A stretch of DNA of 64,000 nt from QZKY01 sp942492925 (GCA_942492925.1 OW818641.1:434001-498000); one strand, 5' to 3'; numbered from the stretch's first letter, positions 15,390 to 24,544 are shown. Notes: a model not told the origin generated them from the sequence alone. Made by a program: numbers and translations.

Positions 15390-15644
15390 ATGACGCGTAC
15401 CACGATCTCTGTAGAAGTCAGTCAGGAGGTAGTCGAGGCGCTGACGCAATTGGCGGCGCGCTGCAACAGTTGCGGTGCGATTGGAGAAGGATTTGCCACG
15501 CACGGGGCCGTCTTCACGCCAGCGCGTTTGCTGGCCATGGTGGCGGAAGATGCGAGCAAAATCATTACGGATCCGCAGTCCTGGCAAAGCGCCAACTTGA
15601 GACACGTGCTGGCCTCGCACGGCTACCGAGTGGGGGAACAGTGA
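15390..15644 (+). CDS. Small conserved-looking protein coupled to cca, function unknown
   Basis: An 84-residue protein not recognised. It has a beta-strand-like start (TTISVEVSQEVVEALTQLAAR), reminiscent of the beginning of small DNA-binding or antitoxin folds. A Cys pair follows (CNSCG), and then amphipathic helices. The ATG at 15390 follows an AGGAAA ribosome site, 11 nt after slt. Its TGA overlaps the GTG start of cca (GTGA at 15641-15644), so the two are translationally coupled. The function is unknown; the coupling suggests a role linked to tRNA maturation, but this is inference only. Confidence 0.7.
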   Translation: MTRTTISVEVSQEVVEALTQLAARCNSCGAIGEGFATHGAVFTPARLLAMVAEDASKIITDPQSWQSANLRHVLASHGYRVGEQ

Positions 15645-16915
15645 AAACCTACATCGTCGGCGGCGCAGTGCGCGATCAACTGCTTGGGCTTCCTGTCCAG
15701 GATCGCGATTATGTTGTTGTCGGCGCCACGCCGAAGGAATTAACGTCTCTGGGGTATCAACCCGTCGGCAAAGATTTCCCCGTTTTTTTGCATCCGGAAA
15801 CGCGCGAAGAATATGCGTTGGCGCGCACGGAACGCAAAACGGCGCCGGGTTACCGAGGGTTCGCCTTTCATGCAGCGCCGGAAGTCACGCTGGAAGAGGA
15901 TTTGCGCCGTCGCGATTTGACGATCAACGCGATGGCACTGGATGAGGATGGGGCGGTGATCGACCCATACGGCGGGCAGCAAGATTTGCGTAATCGGGTG
16001 TTCCGTCATGTCTCGGAAGCTTTTGTGGAAGACCCGTTGCGCGTGCTGCGGGTGGCGCGTTTTGCTGCACGATTCCCGGACTTCGTCATTGCATCGGAAA
16101 CTGGAGCGCTCATGCGCCAGATGGTCGAAACGGGCGAGACGGATGCACTGGTTTCCGAACGAGTCTGGCAGGAATTGGCGCGTGGGCTGATGGAACAAAA
16201 ACCGTCGCGGATGTTCACCGTGTTGCGCGGCTGCGGTGCGTTGGCGCGGATTCTGCCGGAGCTCGACGCGCTATGGGGTGTGCCGAAGCCGGAACTCGAT
16301 CATCCACAAATCGATGCGGGTATGCACACGATGAGTGTGCTGGATATGGCCGCTGAAAAAAACCATCCGCTGCGAGTACGATTTGCGGTACTGATGCACG
16401 ATCTCGGCAAGGCCAATAAGCCGTCAACAGAACGGTCACGCAGTCGCGGCGAGGAAGCGCGGGGCGTGCCGCTGGTCGAAGCCATCTGCGAGCGGCTGCG
16501 TATACCGAACGACTGTCACGATCTCGCCGTGATGGTGGCGCGCGAGCATGGCAATATCGGGCGCGGCATCGATTTGGCGGCGACGGCCATTGTCAAAGTG
16601 TTTGAGCGTTGCGACGCATTTCGACGTCCGGAACGGTTCATGGATATGCTGGCCGCCGCCGAATGCGATTACCTTGCGCGCGTACAGGGGCGGATCAGTT
16701 TCGCCAACAAACCTTATCCGCAAGCCCAACACTGGAAGATCGCGCTCGATGCGGCGCGCGGCGTGGACGTTGGTGCCATCGCGGATCGTTTTCGCGAAAA
16801 CAAAAAACGCATTCCGCTGGCCGTGCATCATGCGCGCGTGGCGTCCGTCGTGGCAATCTTGCACGAAGAATCCCTGGAGCGCTCGCTCAAGCTGTGGATG
16901 AATTTTGAAAGTTAG
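15641..16915 (+). CDS. cca: CCA tRNA nucleotidyltransferase (multifunctional, HD-domain form)
   Basis: A 424-residue enzyme that adds or repairs the 3' CCA of tRNA. The nucleotidyltransferase motif is GGAVRDQLLGLPVQDRDYVV at the N-terminus, followed by RRDLTINAMALD and the base-selecting EDPLRVLRVARFAARF. A C-terminal HD phosphohydrolase domain is indicated by RFAVLMHDLGKA, as in the gammaproteobacterial/betaproteobacterial class with 2',3'-phosphodiesterase activity. The start is GTG at 15641, where the protein begins MKTYIVGGAVRD; it overlaps the previous stop by 4 nt and has GGGGGA upstream. Upstream in-frame sequence is the preceding small gene read out of frame. Confidence 0.96.
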   Translation: MKTYIVGGAVRDQLLGLPVQDRDYVVVGATPKELTSLGYQPVGKDFPVFLHPETREEYALARTERKTAPGYRGFAFHAAPEVTLEEDLRRRDLTINAMALDEDGAVIDPYGGQQDLRNRVFRHVSEAFVEDPLRVLRVARFAARFPDFVIASETGALMRQMVETGETDALVSERVWQELARGLMEQKPSRMFTVLRGCGALARILPELDALWGVPKPELDHPQIDAGMHTMSVLDMAAEKNHPLRVRFAVLMHDLGKANKPSTERSRSRGEEARGVPLVEAICERLRIPNDCHDLAVMVAREHGNIGRGIDLAATAIVKVFERCDAFRRPERFMDMLAAAECDYLARVQGRISFANKPYPQAQHWKIALDAARGVDVGAIADRFRENKKRIPLAVHHARVASVVAILHEESLERSLKLWMNFES

Positions 16916-16933
16916 CGACTTGCCTGCGTGCAC

Positions 16934-17401
16934 TCAGCGCTGTTGCGGCAAGTGCAGGATGGCTTCGGCATTCGAAGGTGAAAAACATTTGTCCGCTGCT
17001 TCGCGATAAGGCAGCCACAAATATTGCAGGTGTTCACGCGGGGCCAGCACGATTGGCGTGTCGCGCGGCACCAGCAAGCCAAAAACGTGTTCGGTGTTTT
17101 TTGTTACGCCTGGCGTATAGCGATGCAGCCATTGCGGATAGATATCGTAAATGTTGGCGATGTTCCAGTCGCGCAAGTTGGCTTCCGGCACTTCATCTCC
17201 GACAGGGTTGGCCACCACGCGAATGCCGGTTTCTTCCAGCACTTCGCGCCGCGCCGTTTCAAACAAGGGTTCGTCGATCGTGTTCTTGGCGCCCGTTACC
17301 GATTGCCAGAAACCAGGTTTGTCGGCGCGGTTGATCAGCAACACCTCCAGTTCGGCGGTGTGAATCACGACGAGAATCGATTCGGGAATCTTGTAAGTCA
17401 T
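16934..17401 (-). CDS. nudB: Dihydroneopterin triphosphate diphosphatase (NUDIX)
   Basis: A 155-residue NUDIX hydrolase that removes pyrophosphate from dihydroneopterin triphosphate in folate synthesis. The Nudix box is intact (GAKNTIDEPLF, then ETARREVLEETGI). The N-terminus MTYKIPESILVVIHT and the segment LLINRADKPGFWQSVTG are typical of NudB rather than other NUDIX proteins. It sits downstream of aspS, its common neighbour, but a strong hairpin with T-run lies 6 nt before the start codon. There is no clear ribosome site at normal spacing. Confidence 0.9.
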   Translation of the reverse strand: MTYKIPESILVVIHTAELEVLLINRADKPGFWQSVTGAKNTIDEPLFETARREVLEETGIRVVANPVGDEVPEANLRDWNIANIYDIYPQWLHRYTPGVTKNTEHVFGLLVPRDTPIVLAPREHLQYLWLPYREAADKCFSPSNAEAILHLPQQR

Positions 17402-17406
17402 GATGT

Positions 17407-17441
17407 AAAAAAGGGAGCCTGTTCAGCTCCCTTTTGTTTTT
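17407..17441 (-). terminator. Rho-independent terminator between aspS and nudB
   Basis: AAAAGGGAGC (17409-17418) pairs with GCTCCCTTTT (17426-17435), loop CTGTTCA. T-runs occur on both strands, so it could also stop transcription from the other side. On the minus strand it follows aspS and ends directly before nudB. Confidence 0.85.
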
Positions 17442-17444
17442 GCG

Positions 17445-19262
17445 TTAGCTTTTGACGGCCGGTTCCAGATTGCGCAGGCGAATGTGCAATTCGCGCAACT
17501 GTTTTTCGTCCACTGTCGAGGGCGCTTGTGTGAGCAGACATTGCGCGCGCTGCGTTTTCGGGAAAGCGATCACGTCGCGGATGGATTCTGCGCCCGTCAT
17601 CATCGTGACGATGCGATCCAGACCGAACGCAATCCCGCCGTGCGGCGGCGCGCCGTATTGCAGCGCGTCGAGCAGGAAGCCGAATTTTTCCTGGGCTTCT
17701 TCCGCATCGATCTTGAGTGCGCGGAACACTTTGCTTTGCACGGCTTCCTGGTGAATCCGCACGGAGCCGCCGCCCAGTTCCCAGCCGTTCAGCACCAGGT
17801 CGTAGGCTTTGGCCAGACACTTGCCCGGATCGGTTTCCAGCCAGTCTTCGTGACCATCTTTCGGCGAGGTGAACGGATGGTGGCAAGCCGTCCAGCGGTT
17901 GTTTTCTTCGTCGTATTCGAACATCGGGAAGTCCACAATCCACAGCGGTTCCCACTGACCTTCGAGCAAGCCGTTCTTTTGACCGAATTCGGAATGACCG
18001 ATTTTCACGCGCAACGCGCCCATCGCATCGTTGACGACCTTGGCTTTGTCCGCGCCGAAGAAAATCAGGTCGCCATCTTGCGCGCCGGTGCGTTCCAGAA
18101 TCGTGTTCAAAGCTGCTTCGTGCAAGTTCTTGACGATTGGCGATTGCAGACCCGCCGCCCCTTTGGCTTTTTCATTCACACGAATGTAGGCGAGACCTTT
18201 CGCGCCATAGATGCTGACAAATTGCGTGTAGCTGTCGATTTCCGAACGCGGCATGCCGCCGTTTTCTTTGGAGCCACCCGGTACCCGCAAAGCGACCACG
18301 CGGCCGCCGTCCATGTTGGCTGCGCCACTGAACACTTTGAATGCCACATCTTTCATCACATCGGTGAGTTCCGTGAATTCCAGCTTCACGCGCATGTCCG
18401 GCTTGTCGGAGCCGTATTTGGCCATCGCAGTCGCGTAATCCATCACCGGGAAAGGATTCGGCAAGTCGACATTGATCGCGTTCTTGAACACGGTGCGTAG
18501 CAGTTCTTCAAAAATGGCGCGGATTTCTTCTTCGTTGAGGAAGGAGGTTTCGCAGTCGATTTGCGTGAATTCCGGCTGACGGTCGGCGCGCAAATCTTCA
18601 TCGCGGAAGCACTTGGTGATCTGGTAGTAACGGTCGAAGTTCGCGACCATCAGCAATTGCTTGAAGAGCTGCGGCGATTGCGGCAGGGCGAAGAAGCAAC
18701 CGTCATTGACGCGTGACGGCACCAGATAATCGCGCGCGCCTTCCGGCGTGGATTTGGTCAGTACCGGCGTTTCGATGTCGATGAAACCCAGCGCATCGAG
18801 GTACTTGCGTACTTCCATCGCGACCTTGTAGCGCAGGCGCAGATTGTTTTGCATTTGCGGACGGCGCAGATCCAGCACGCGATGCGTCAGACGCGTCGTT
18901 TCCGACAGATTATCGTCGTCGAGCTGGAACGGTGGCGTGACGGACGGATTCAATACTTCGAGTTGCGTGCAGAGCACTTCAATCTTGCCGGAGGTGAGGT
19001 TGGTGTTGACGGTACCATCCGGGCGGGCGCGCACGGTACCGGTGACGCGCAGACAGAATTCGTTGCGCACCGATTCGGCGACCTTGAACATGTCCGGGCG
19101 ATCTGGATCGCAGACGACTTGCACCAGACCTTCGCGGTCACGCAAGTCGATGAAGATGATCCCGCCGTGATCGCGGCGACGATGGACCCAGCCGCAGAGG
19201 TGGACGGTTTTGCCGAGGAGGGCCTCAGTGGTGAGGCCGCAGTAGTTTGTTCGCATGGACAT
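17445..19262 (-). CDS. aspS: Aspartyl-tRNA synthetase
   Basis: A 605-residue class IIb synthetase. The N-terminal OB-fold anticodon domain (MRTNYCGLTTEALLGKTVHLCGWVHRRRDHGG) is followed by the catalytic domain. Motif 1 lies around FIDIETPVLTKSTPEGARDYLVPSR; motif 2 is QITKCFRDEDLRADRQPEFTQ split over two stretches; motif 3 is GGIAFGLDRIVTMM. The bacterial GAD insertion (residues about 300-420) is present, giving normal length for bacterial AspRS. Start ATG at 19262 with a weak GGTAA site; an ATG two codons later would also do. It is the third gene of fmdB-DUF502-aspS, a common order in Burkholderiales. Confidence 0.97.
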   Translation of the reverse strand: MSMRTNYCGLTTEALLGKTVHLCGWVHRRRDHGGIIFIDLRDREGLVQVVCDPDRPDMFKVAESVRNEFCLRVTGTVRARPDGTVNTNLTSGKIEVLCTQLEVLNPSVTPPFQLDDDNLSETTRLTHRVLDLRRPQMQNNLRLRYKVAMEVRKYLDALGFIDIETPVLTKSTPEGARDYLVPSRVNDGCFFALPQSPQLFKQLLMVANFDRYYQITKCFRDEDLRADRQPEFTQIDCETSFLNEEEIRAIFEELLRTVFKNAINVDLPNPFPVMDYATAMAKYGSDKPDMRVKLEFTELTDVMKDVAFKVFSGAANMDGGRVVALRVPGGSKENGGMPRSEIDSYTQFVSIYGAKGLAYIRVNEKAKGAAGLQSPIVKNLHEAALNTILERTGAQDGDLIFFGADKAKVVNDAMGALRVKIGHSEFGQKNGLLEGQWEPLWIVDFPMFEYDEENNRWTACHHPFTSPKDGHEDWLETDPGKCLAKAYDLVLNGWELGGGSVRIHQEAVQSKVFRALKIDAEEAQEKFGFLLDALQYGAPPHGGIAFGLDRIVTMMTGAESIRDVIAFPKTQRAQCLLTQAPSTVDEKQLRELHIRLRNLEPAVKS

Positions 19263-19292
19263 GATTGTTACCGATGAGTGTCAGAAAATAAT

Positions 19293-19940
19293 TCAGGGTT
19301 GTTTTGCCGGTTCCGCGCCTTTCTTTTGCGGAAGCGTTGGTAAAGCTTGTTCGGGAGTGGGGGCAACCACTCCCATGGAAATAATGTATTTCAGGGCTGC
19401 ATCCACGCTCATTTTCAATTCGATGATTTCAGAGCGGCGGACCATCAAGAAAAAGCCGGACGTCGGGTTCGGTGTCGTGGGAACGTAAATGCTCACATAA
19501 TCGCCGGGCAAATGATTGCGCACATCGCCGCCTGGGATGCCTGTCAAAAAGGCGATGGTCCACAAGCCTTCGCGCGGATATTGCATCAGGACCGGCTGAC
19601 GAAAAGCATTGCCCGACGGCGAAAACAGCGTGTCGGAAACCTGCTTGATGCTGAAATACAGCGGGCTGATGAAGGGAATCTTGCGCAGCAGTTTTTCCCA
19701 CAGGTCGTGCAAGTAGGTCCCAATGACATTGCGGACCAGCACGCCCGTCAGAAAAATGATGGCGATGGACAGGAGAAGGCCGGAGCCGGGAATGTGGAAA
19801 CCCACCAAGGCATCCGGACGCCAGCTGGGCGGCAACAGCAGCAGCGAGTGGTCCACCATATAGATGAACTTCGACAATATCCACGCCGTGATGGTGATCG
19901 GGATAAGGAGAAGCAGACCTGTGACAAAATATTTGCGCAT
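19293..19940 (-). CDS. DUF502 family membrane protein
   Basis: A 215-residue membrane protein of the DUF502 family (unknown function). There are two hydrophobic segments at the N-terminus (YFVTGLLLLIPITITAWIL and LLLSIAIIFLTGVLV), then a conserved soluble part with PFISPLYFSIKQVSD, MQYPREGLWTIAFLTG and YVPTTPNPTSGF, which are family landmarks. It lies between fmdB (39 nt upstream) and aspS (30 nt downstream), the usual arrangement in betaproteobacteria. The C-terminus is Pro/Lys rich and variable. Confidence 0.9.
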   Translation of the reverse strand: MRKYFVTGLLLLIPITITAWILSKFIYMVDHSLLLLPPSWRPDALVGFHIPGSGLLLSIAIIFLTGVLVRNVIGTYLHDLWEKLLRKIPFISPLYFSIKQVSDTLFSPSGNAFRQPVLMQYPREGLWTIAFLTGIPGGDVRNHLPGDYVSIYVPTTPNPTSGFFLMVRRSEIIELKMSVDAALKYIISMGVVAPTPEQALPTLPQKKGAEPAKQP

Positions 19941-19979
19941 GGGGTGTCGCTGATGAGGAAAGGGCGATGAAATCCGGGA

Positions 19980-20207
19980 TCAGCCGCAAGGACCGCCCAT
20001 GCAGCCCCCACCCATCATGCACGGCGGCATGCCGCCGCCAAAGGAGGAGCCAGAACCCGAGCCGCCGCTGATGCCTGCAGCCGTCAATTGTTTCTTGAAG
20101 CTGGATTGGCCGCAGGACGGGCATTCCGTCAGCAGTGGATCGGACAGTTTTTGCAAGACTTCTTGCGAAAAACCGCAAGCATCACAGCGATAAGCATAAA
20201 TAGGCAT
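19980..20207 (-). CDS. FmdB family zinc-ribbon protein
   Basis: A 75-residue protein with an N-terminal zinc ribbon (MPIYAYRCDACG, then ECPSCG) and a Gly/Ser/Met-rich tail with further cysteines (MPPCMMGGGCMGGPCG). FmdB-type proteins are widespread putative regulators of unknown target. It is first in the fmdB-DUF502-aspS operon, so its promoter should lie in the 153-bp gap upstream. Identification is secure from the MPIYxYxCxxCG start; the role is not known. Confidence 0.92.
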   Translation of the reverse strand: MPIYAYRCDACGFSQEVLQKLSDPLLTECPSCGQSSFKKQLTAAGISGGSGSGSSFGGGMPPCMMGGGCMGGPCG

Positions 20208-20360
20208 GTTTTTCTCCCAAAATGGCTGGTGAACAACGAATTATAGTGGGTTTCCGCCCAATATTACGTTGGGGGCGCAATCTCCCCCGGGCGAGGCGTC
20301 AGACGCCGCCAGGGCGCCCGACGTCAAAGGGCGTGACAGCCATGCGCCTTGCCCTTGGGC

Positions 20361-21791
20361 TCAGGCGGTGACTTCTGCGGGCGGCGCTTGCGTGCCATGC
20401 AGCAAGGAGCCGATGATCATGCCGGCCAGGCTCAAGAGGACGCCGACGAGTTGTGGCGGCCAGAAACCTTCCGGTGCAAACACTTCCAGCAAGATCCAGG
20501 AAGACAGGCCGAGAATCATGGAAGCCATCGCGCCGTGGCTAGTGGCGCGTTTCCAGTACAAGCCAAAAGTCAGCGGCACAAAGGCAGCGACCAGGGTGAC
20601 CTTGTAAGCGTTTTCCACCATCTGAAAAATGCTGGACCCGGAATTCAGTGCGAAGAGCGTCACAATGACGGTAAACACTAGCACCACCGTGCGCATCATG
20701 AAGAGGAATTGCTTGTCCGTCTGGTTGGGCAGCCATTCTTTCATGATGTTTTCCGAGAATGTGACGGAGGGCGCGAGCAGGGTCGCGCTCGCGCAGCTCT
20801 TGATGGCCGAGAGTAGCGCGCCAAAGAACATCACTTGGGCGAAAACCGGCATTTTCGTCATGATCAATGTCGGCAGGATCAGCTGTGCGTCTTTGCCGAT
20901 CAGACGATCCACCATGCTGGGATCGATCATCGTTGCCGAATACGCGAGAAACATCGGCACGAAGGCGAAGATGAAATAGAGCGCGCCGCCCAGCACCGAT
21001 GCATTGCGCGCAACCGTTTCGCTCTCGGAGGAGGCGACACGTTGGAAAACGTCTTGCTGCGGAATCGAACCCAGCATCATCGTGATCGCAGCAGCAATAA
21101 ACCAGAGTATTTCACGAGAGGTTGGTGGGGGCCAGAATTCCAGTTTGCCCGCGGCTGAGGCGTGCTCGATGACCGCGCCCGCACCGCCCACCATGCCCGA
21201 CACTTCCCAGCCGATGTACAGCATGCCGACAACGATGATGATCATTTGCAGGAAATCGGTAATGGCCACCGACCACATGCCGCCCATCAGGGTGTAAATC
21301 AAAATACTGCTTGCGCCGATCAACATGCCCACTTCTGGCGAGATGTAGCCGCCGGAGACAACATTAAAGACCAGGCCAAGGGCTTTGATTTGCGCGGCGA
21401 CCCAGCCGAGGTAAGAGACTACGATGCACAGCGTGACCAACACCTCCACCTTGCGACCGAAACGGTTGCGATAATAATCGCCGATGGTCAGCAAGTTCAT
21501 GCGGTACAGTTTTTTGGCGAAGAACAAGCCAACGAAAATCAGGCACAAGGAAGAACCGAACGGGTCGGACACCACGCCGCGCAAGCCTTCCTTGAGGAAG
21601 ACGGAGGGTACGCCCAGCACCGTTTCGGATCCGAACCAAGTGGCAAACACCGTCGCGGTCACAACATACATCGGCAAGGCGCGGCCTGCGACGGCGAAAT
21701 CGCTGGAATCGCTGACATAGCGCGCGGCATAAATTCCAATGCCGACGGAGATGGCCCAGTACAGAATGACAAACCAGATGAGTGTGCTCAT
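20361..21791 (-). CDS. Sodium:solute symporter family protein
   Basis: A 476-residue transporter of the SSS family with about 13 hydrophobic segments. Family features are the N-terminal SDFAVAGRALP motif, ATWFGSETVLGVPS, the TLMGGMWSVAITDFLQMII segment (the SSS signature around helix 5) and a Gln-rich PQQDVFQR turn. The solute could be a carboxylate, sugar, amino acid or choline-type compound, and the sequence does not show which. It is a single gene; its 3' flank (20280-20340) is GC-rich with the palindrome GGCGTCAGACGCC. Confidence 0.9.
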   Translation of the reverse strand: MSTLIWFVILYWAISVGIGIYAARYVSDSSDFAVAGRALPMYVVTATVFATWFGSETVLGVPSVFLKEGLRGVVSDPFGSSLCLIFVGLFFAKKLYRMNLLTIGDYYRNRFGRKVEVLVTLCIVVSYLGWVAAQIKALGLVFNVVSGGYISPEVGMLIGASSILIYTLMGGMWSVAITDFLQMIIIVVGMLYIGWEVSGMVGGAGAVIEHASAAGKLEFWPPPTSREILWFIAAAITMMLGSIPQQDVFQRVASSESETVARNASVLGGALYFIFAFVPMFLAYSATMIDPSMVDRLIGKDAQLILPTLIMTKMPVFAQVMFFGALLSAIKSCASATLLAPSVTFSENIMKEWLPNQTDKQFLFMMRTVVLVFTVIVTLFALNSGSSIFQMVENAYKVTLVAAFVPLTFGLYWKRATSHGAMASMILGLSSWILLEVFAPEGFWPPQLVGVLLSLAGMIIGSLLHGTQAPPAEVTA

Positions 21792-21963
21792 AAGCGATTG
21801 CGCGACCGATGTGGAAAAAAGAAAATTCGGAAAAAAGTTTCGGAATTATACCGACATGGTGCGCCAAATAAAGGCAAATTAATCAGCTTGTTGCAGGCGC
21901 GGCACTGAATATTTTTGTTGCCCGAAAGACAGCTTTGGCAGTAGGCGGGAAGCGGGGAGAAAA

Positions 21964-23526
21964 TCAGGAAAGGTGGCGCAAGGCGGAGTAAATTTTGGAC
22001 AGCAAAATGCCGATCAGTACGCCCCCGCCGCCATAGACCACGGTGCCCAGCAGGCGGTTCAGGCGACGCTGTTCTTCCAGGAGTGTTTGTATTTGCACAT
22101 CGGTTTGTGTGCTGGGTTGGGGAGGGCGGGTCAACATATCGTGAATCAGGCGGGGCAACTGGGGCAGGATGTCGGCGTAGCGGGGCGCTTCCGCTTTCAA
22201 TCGCTCCACTAGGCCGCGCCAGCCGACTTGTTCGGCCATCCAGCGTTCCAGATACGGCTTGGCGGTTTGCCACAAATCGAGGTCCGGGTCGAGCTGACGA
22301 CCCAGGCCTTCCACATTCAACAGGGTTTTTTGCAGCAGAACCAGTTGCGGCTGAATTTCGACGTTGAAGCGTCGCGACGCCTGGAAAAGCCGGATCAAGA
22401 CCTGGCCAAAGGAAATGTCTTTCAGGGGGCGGTCGAAAATCGGTTCGCAACAGGCGCGCACGGCGGATTCCAGTTCATCCACGCGCGTGTCCGGCGGCAC
22501 CCAGCCGGATTCGATATGCGTTTCGGCCACGCGTTTGTAATCGCGGCGGAAAAAAGCCACGAAATTGGTGGCCAGATAATGCATGTCGGCGCGGTTCAGG
22601 ATGCCGATAATGCCAAAGTCCAGCGCGATGTAGCGTCCGAAGGTTTCCGGCTCCACCGAGACGAGGATATTCCCCGGATGCATGTCCGCATGGAAGAAAC
22701 CGTCGCGGAACACTTGCGTGAGAAAAATCTCGACGCCCATGCTGGAGAGCTTGCTGAGATCGACGCCCGCTTCCCGCAAGCGGTCGCGTTGCGAAATCGG
22801 GATGCCGCGCATCCATTGCATGGTGATCACGCTGCTGGAACAGTAATCCCAATAGATTTCCGGGATCAGAATCAAATCAGAGTCAGCGAAGTTGTGACGC
22901 AACTGACTGGCATTGGCGGCTTCCCGCATCAAGTCGATTTCGTCGTGCAGGTACTTGTCGAACTCGGCGACGACTTCGCGGGGTTTGAGTCGGCGGCCGT
23001 CTTGCCAAAGCGAGGCGAGCCACTCGGCGGCGGCGTGCATCAGCGCCAGATCGTCTTCGATCATCTTCAGCACGCCCGGGCGCAGCACTTTCACGGCGAC
23101 GGCGCGCCCGTCATGGAGTACGGCGCGATGCACCTGTGCGATTGAGGCGGAGGCGATGGGCTCGAGCTCGAAACGTGCGAACAATTCATCCGGATGGCTG
23201 CCTAGCGCTTGCGTGATTTGTGCCACAGCGAGATCGGCGGGAAATGGCGGCACCTGATCCTGCAATTTCGCCAGTTCGTCGGCGAGGTCTTCTGGCAGCA
23301 AGTCGCGGCGGGTGGACAGCACCTGACCGAACTTCACGAAAATTGGTCCCAGTTCTTCCAGCGCTTGGCGCAAGCGTTCTGCGCGCGGCGCAGAGAGATC
23401 GCGCCAGAAAAACAGTACTTTCAAAAGCCTGGCTTTTCGGGACCCAGCGAAAGCGGTGGCAAATTCATCCAGCCCGTAGCGCAAGGCGATGCGCAGAATT
23501 TTCAGGAGCCGCAGGAATGTCAGCAT
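21964..23526 (-). CDS. ubiB: Ubiquinone biosynthesis protein UbiB (atypical kinase/ATPase)
   Basis: A 520-residue member of the UbiB/ABC1/ADCK family needed for ubiquinone synthesis. The diagnostic KxGQ motif is present (FVKFGQVLSTRRDLLPEDLA), followed by the Ala-rich loop SASIAQVHRAVL, VAVKVLRPG, HADMHPGNILV and the metal-binding DFGIIG. Two hydrophobic helices end the protein (VVYGGGGVLIGILLSKIY), anchoring it to the inner membrane. Start ATG at 23526 (MLTFLRLLKILRIAL); upstream in-frame sequence is intergenic. It follows ubiE and a Tim44-like gene, but the SCP2-domain gene ubiJ, often found just before ubiB, is missing. Confidence 0.95.
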   Translation of the reverse strand: MLTFLRLLKILRIALRYGLDEFATAFAGSRKARLLKVLFFWRDLSAPRAERLRQALEELGPIFVKFGQVLSTRRDLLPEDLADELAKLQDQVPPFPADLAVAQITQALGSHPDELFARFELEPIASASIAQVHRAVLHDGRAVAVKVLRPGVLKMIEDDLALMHAAAEWLASLWQDGRRLKPREVVAEFDKYLHDEIDLMREAANASQLRHNFADSDLILIPEIYWDYCSSSVITMQWMRGIPISQRDRLREAGVDLSKLSSMGVEIFLTQVFRDGFFHADMHPGNILVSVEPETFGRYIALDFGIIGILNRADMHYLATNFVAFFRRDYKRVAETHIESGWVPPDTRVDELESAVRACCEPIFDRPLKDISFGQVLIRLFQASRRFNVEIQPQLVLLQKTLLNVEGLGRQLDPDLDLWQTAKPYLERWMAEQVGWRGLVERLKAEAPRYADILPQLPRLIHDMLTRPPQPSTQTDVQIQTLLEEQRRLNRLLGTVVYGGGGVLIGILLSKIYSALRHLS

Positions 23527-23562
23527 GGCGTGAAGAGAAAAGTCATGGCGGGACACAAAAAG

Positions 23563-23592
23563 AAAACCGCCCAAGGTGGGCGGTTTCCAGTG
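23563..23592 (-). terminator. Rho-independent terminator after the Tim44-like gene
   Basis: On the minus strand GAAACCGCCC pairs with GGGCGGTTTTC around a short loop (ACCTT), followed by a T-rich run. It separates the Tim44-like gene from ubiB, so ubiB may have its own promoter or depend on read-through. Confidence 0.8.
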
Positions 23593-23623
23593 TATCAGCT
23601 TCGGAGTGAAGTTTAAAACGACA

Positions 23624-24544
23624 TTACGAAGTCTGTTGAATGCCAGCCAACAGCCAGCCGCCCTTGCCGGATTGCGGACGGGTGAGGTTCCAGATTTCGG
23701 CAAACTCGACCGCCGGTGCGTTTTGCGCTTCGCGGATGGTGCCCGTGAATTGCACGCTGGCCATTTGCTGGTTGTTGACTTCTTCGACGCCCAGCAAGGC
23801 CGCACTCAGCGTGACCACGTCGGTTGCGTTCGGCGAGGCACCACGCTCTTGTAACTGCATCTTCAGCTCGGCGAACATTTCCGGCGACGTGAATTCGCGG
23901 ATGTCGTCGATATCGGCGCGATCCCACGCGGCTTGCAGGCGAATGAAATGCGTCTTGGCACTGCGGACGAAGGCGTCCACGTCGAAATCGCCCGGCACGC
24001 CATAGGGAACATATTCGGCTGTGCCGGGTTGTTGCAGGCCTGAGCCCACTTCCGGTGTACCGCTGCCAGCATAGCCGCCGGCATAGCTACTGGGAGAGCC
24101 GCTGCCATAATTTCCGCCGACATTGCCGGAATAGGCCGTGGCCGGTGCCTGGGATTCTTTCTTCCGTGTGAGCATGCGATAGATGAACATGATGGCAAAA
24201 CCGATCAAGGCCACCATCAGGATGGTGCTGATCATGCTCGCCAGCCCGCCGCCAATGCCGAAGTGCGAGAGCAGCGCGCCCAGACCCAAGCCCAGCAAGG
24301 CGCCGCCGAGAATGCCTTTCCACATGCTCGGACGCGGTGCAGCAGGCTGGGGTGCGGCTGCCGGGGATTGGGGTTTTGCCGCCTGTTGCGGGGTAGCCTG
24401 TCGTTGCACAGGCGCTTGCCGTGCGGCAGTCGGAGATTGTCTGCCGAAGGAGCGGCCGCCGCCCAGTCTTGCTGCGTCCGCATCGGCGACGAACATGAGG
24501 ACCGTGGCGGTCACCAACAAAAGAGTCGTCAATATTTTTTTCAT
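23624..24544 (-). CDS. Tim44-like domain protein
   Basis: A 306-residue protein with an N-terminal signal or anchor (MKKILTTLLLVTATVLMFVADADA) and a Gln/Ala/Pro-rich linker. Next come a Gly-rich hydrophobic stretch (FIYRML end; GGALLGLGLGALLSHFGIGG) and the C-terminal Tim44 domain (FVRSAKTHFIRLQAAWDRADIDDIREFTSPEM). Bacterial Tim44-like proteins are membrane-associated; their role is unclear, and mitochondrial Tim44 tethers the import motor. Gene order ubiE-Tim44-ubiB is usual in betaproteobacteria. The start at 24544 is chosen because the signal begins there. Confidence 0.9.
   Translation of the reverse strand: MKKILTTLLLVTATVLMFVADADAARLGGGRSFGRQSPTAARQAPVQRQATPQQAAKPQSPAAAPQPAAPRPSMWKGILGGALLGLGLGALLSHFGIGGGLASMISTILMVALIGFAIMFIYRMLTRKKESQAPATAYSGNVGGNYGSGSPSSYAGGYAGSGTPEVGSGLQQPGTAEYVPYGVPGDFDVDAFVRSAKTHFIRLQAAWDRADIDDIREFTSPEMFAELKMQLQERGASPNATDVVTLSAALLGVEEVNNQQMASVQFTGTIREAQNAPAVEFAEIWNLTRPQSGKGGWLLAGIQQTS

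Noticed and set aside
17484..18500. 338-codon open frame antisense to aspS
   Set aside because: It is a shadow of aspS; the composition is typical of reverse-frame translation and no motif is present.
20286..20298. Palindrome GGCGTCAGACGCC as an operator
   Set aside because: It lies after the symporter gene in a GC-rich stretch with no promoter beside it, so it is more likely part of a terminator or chance.
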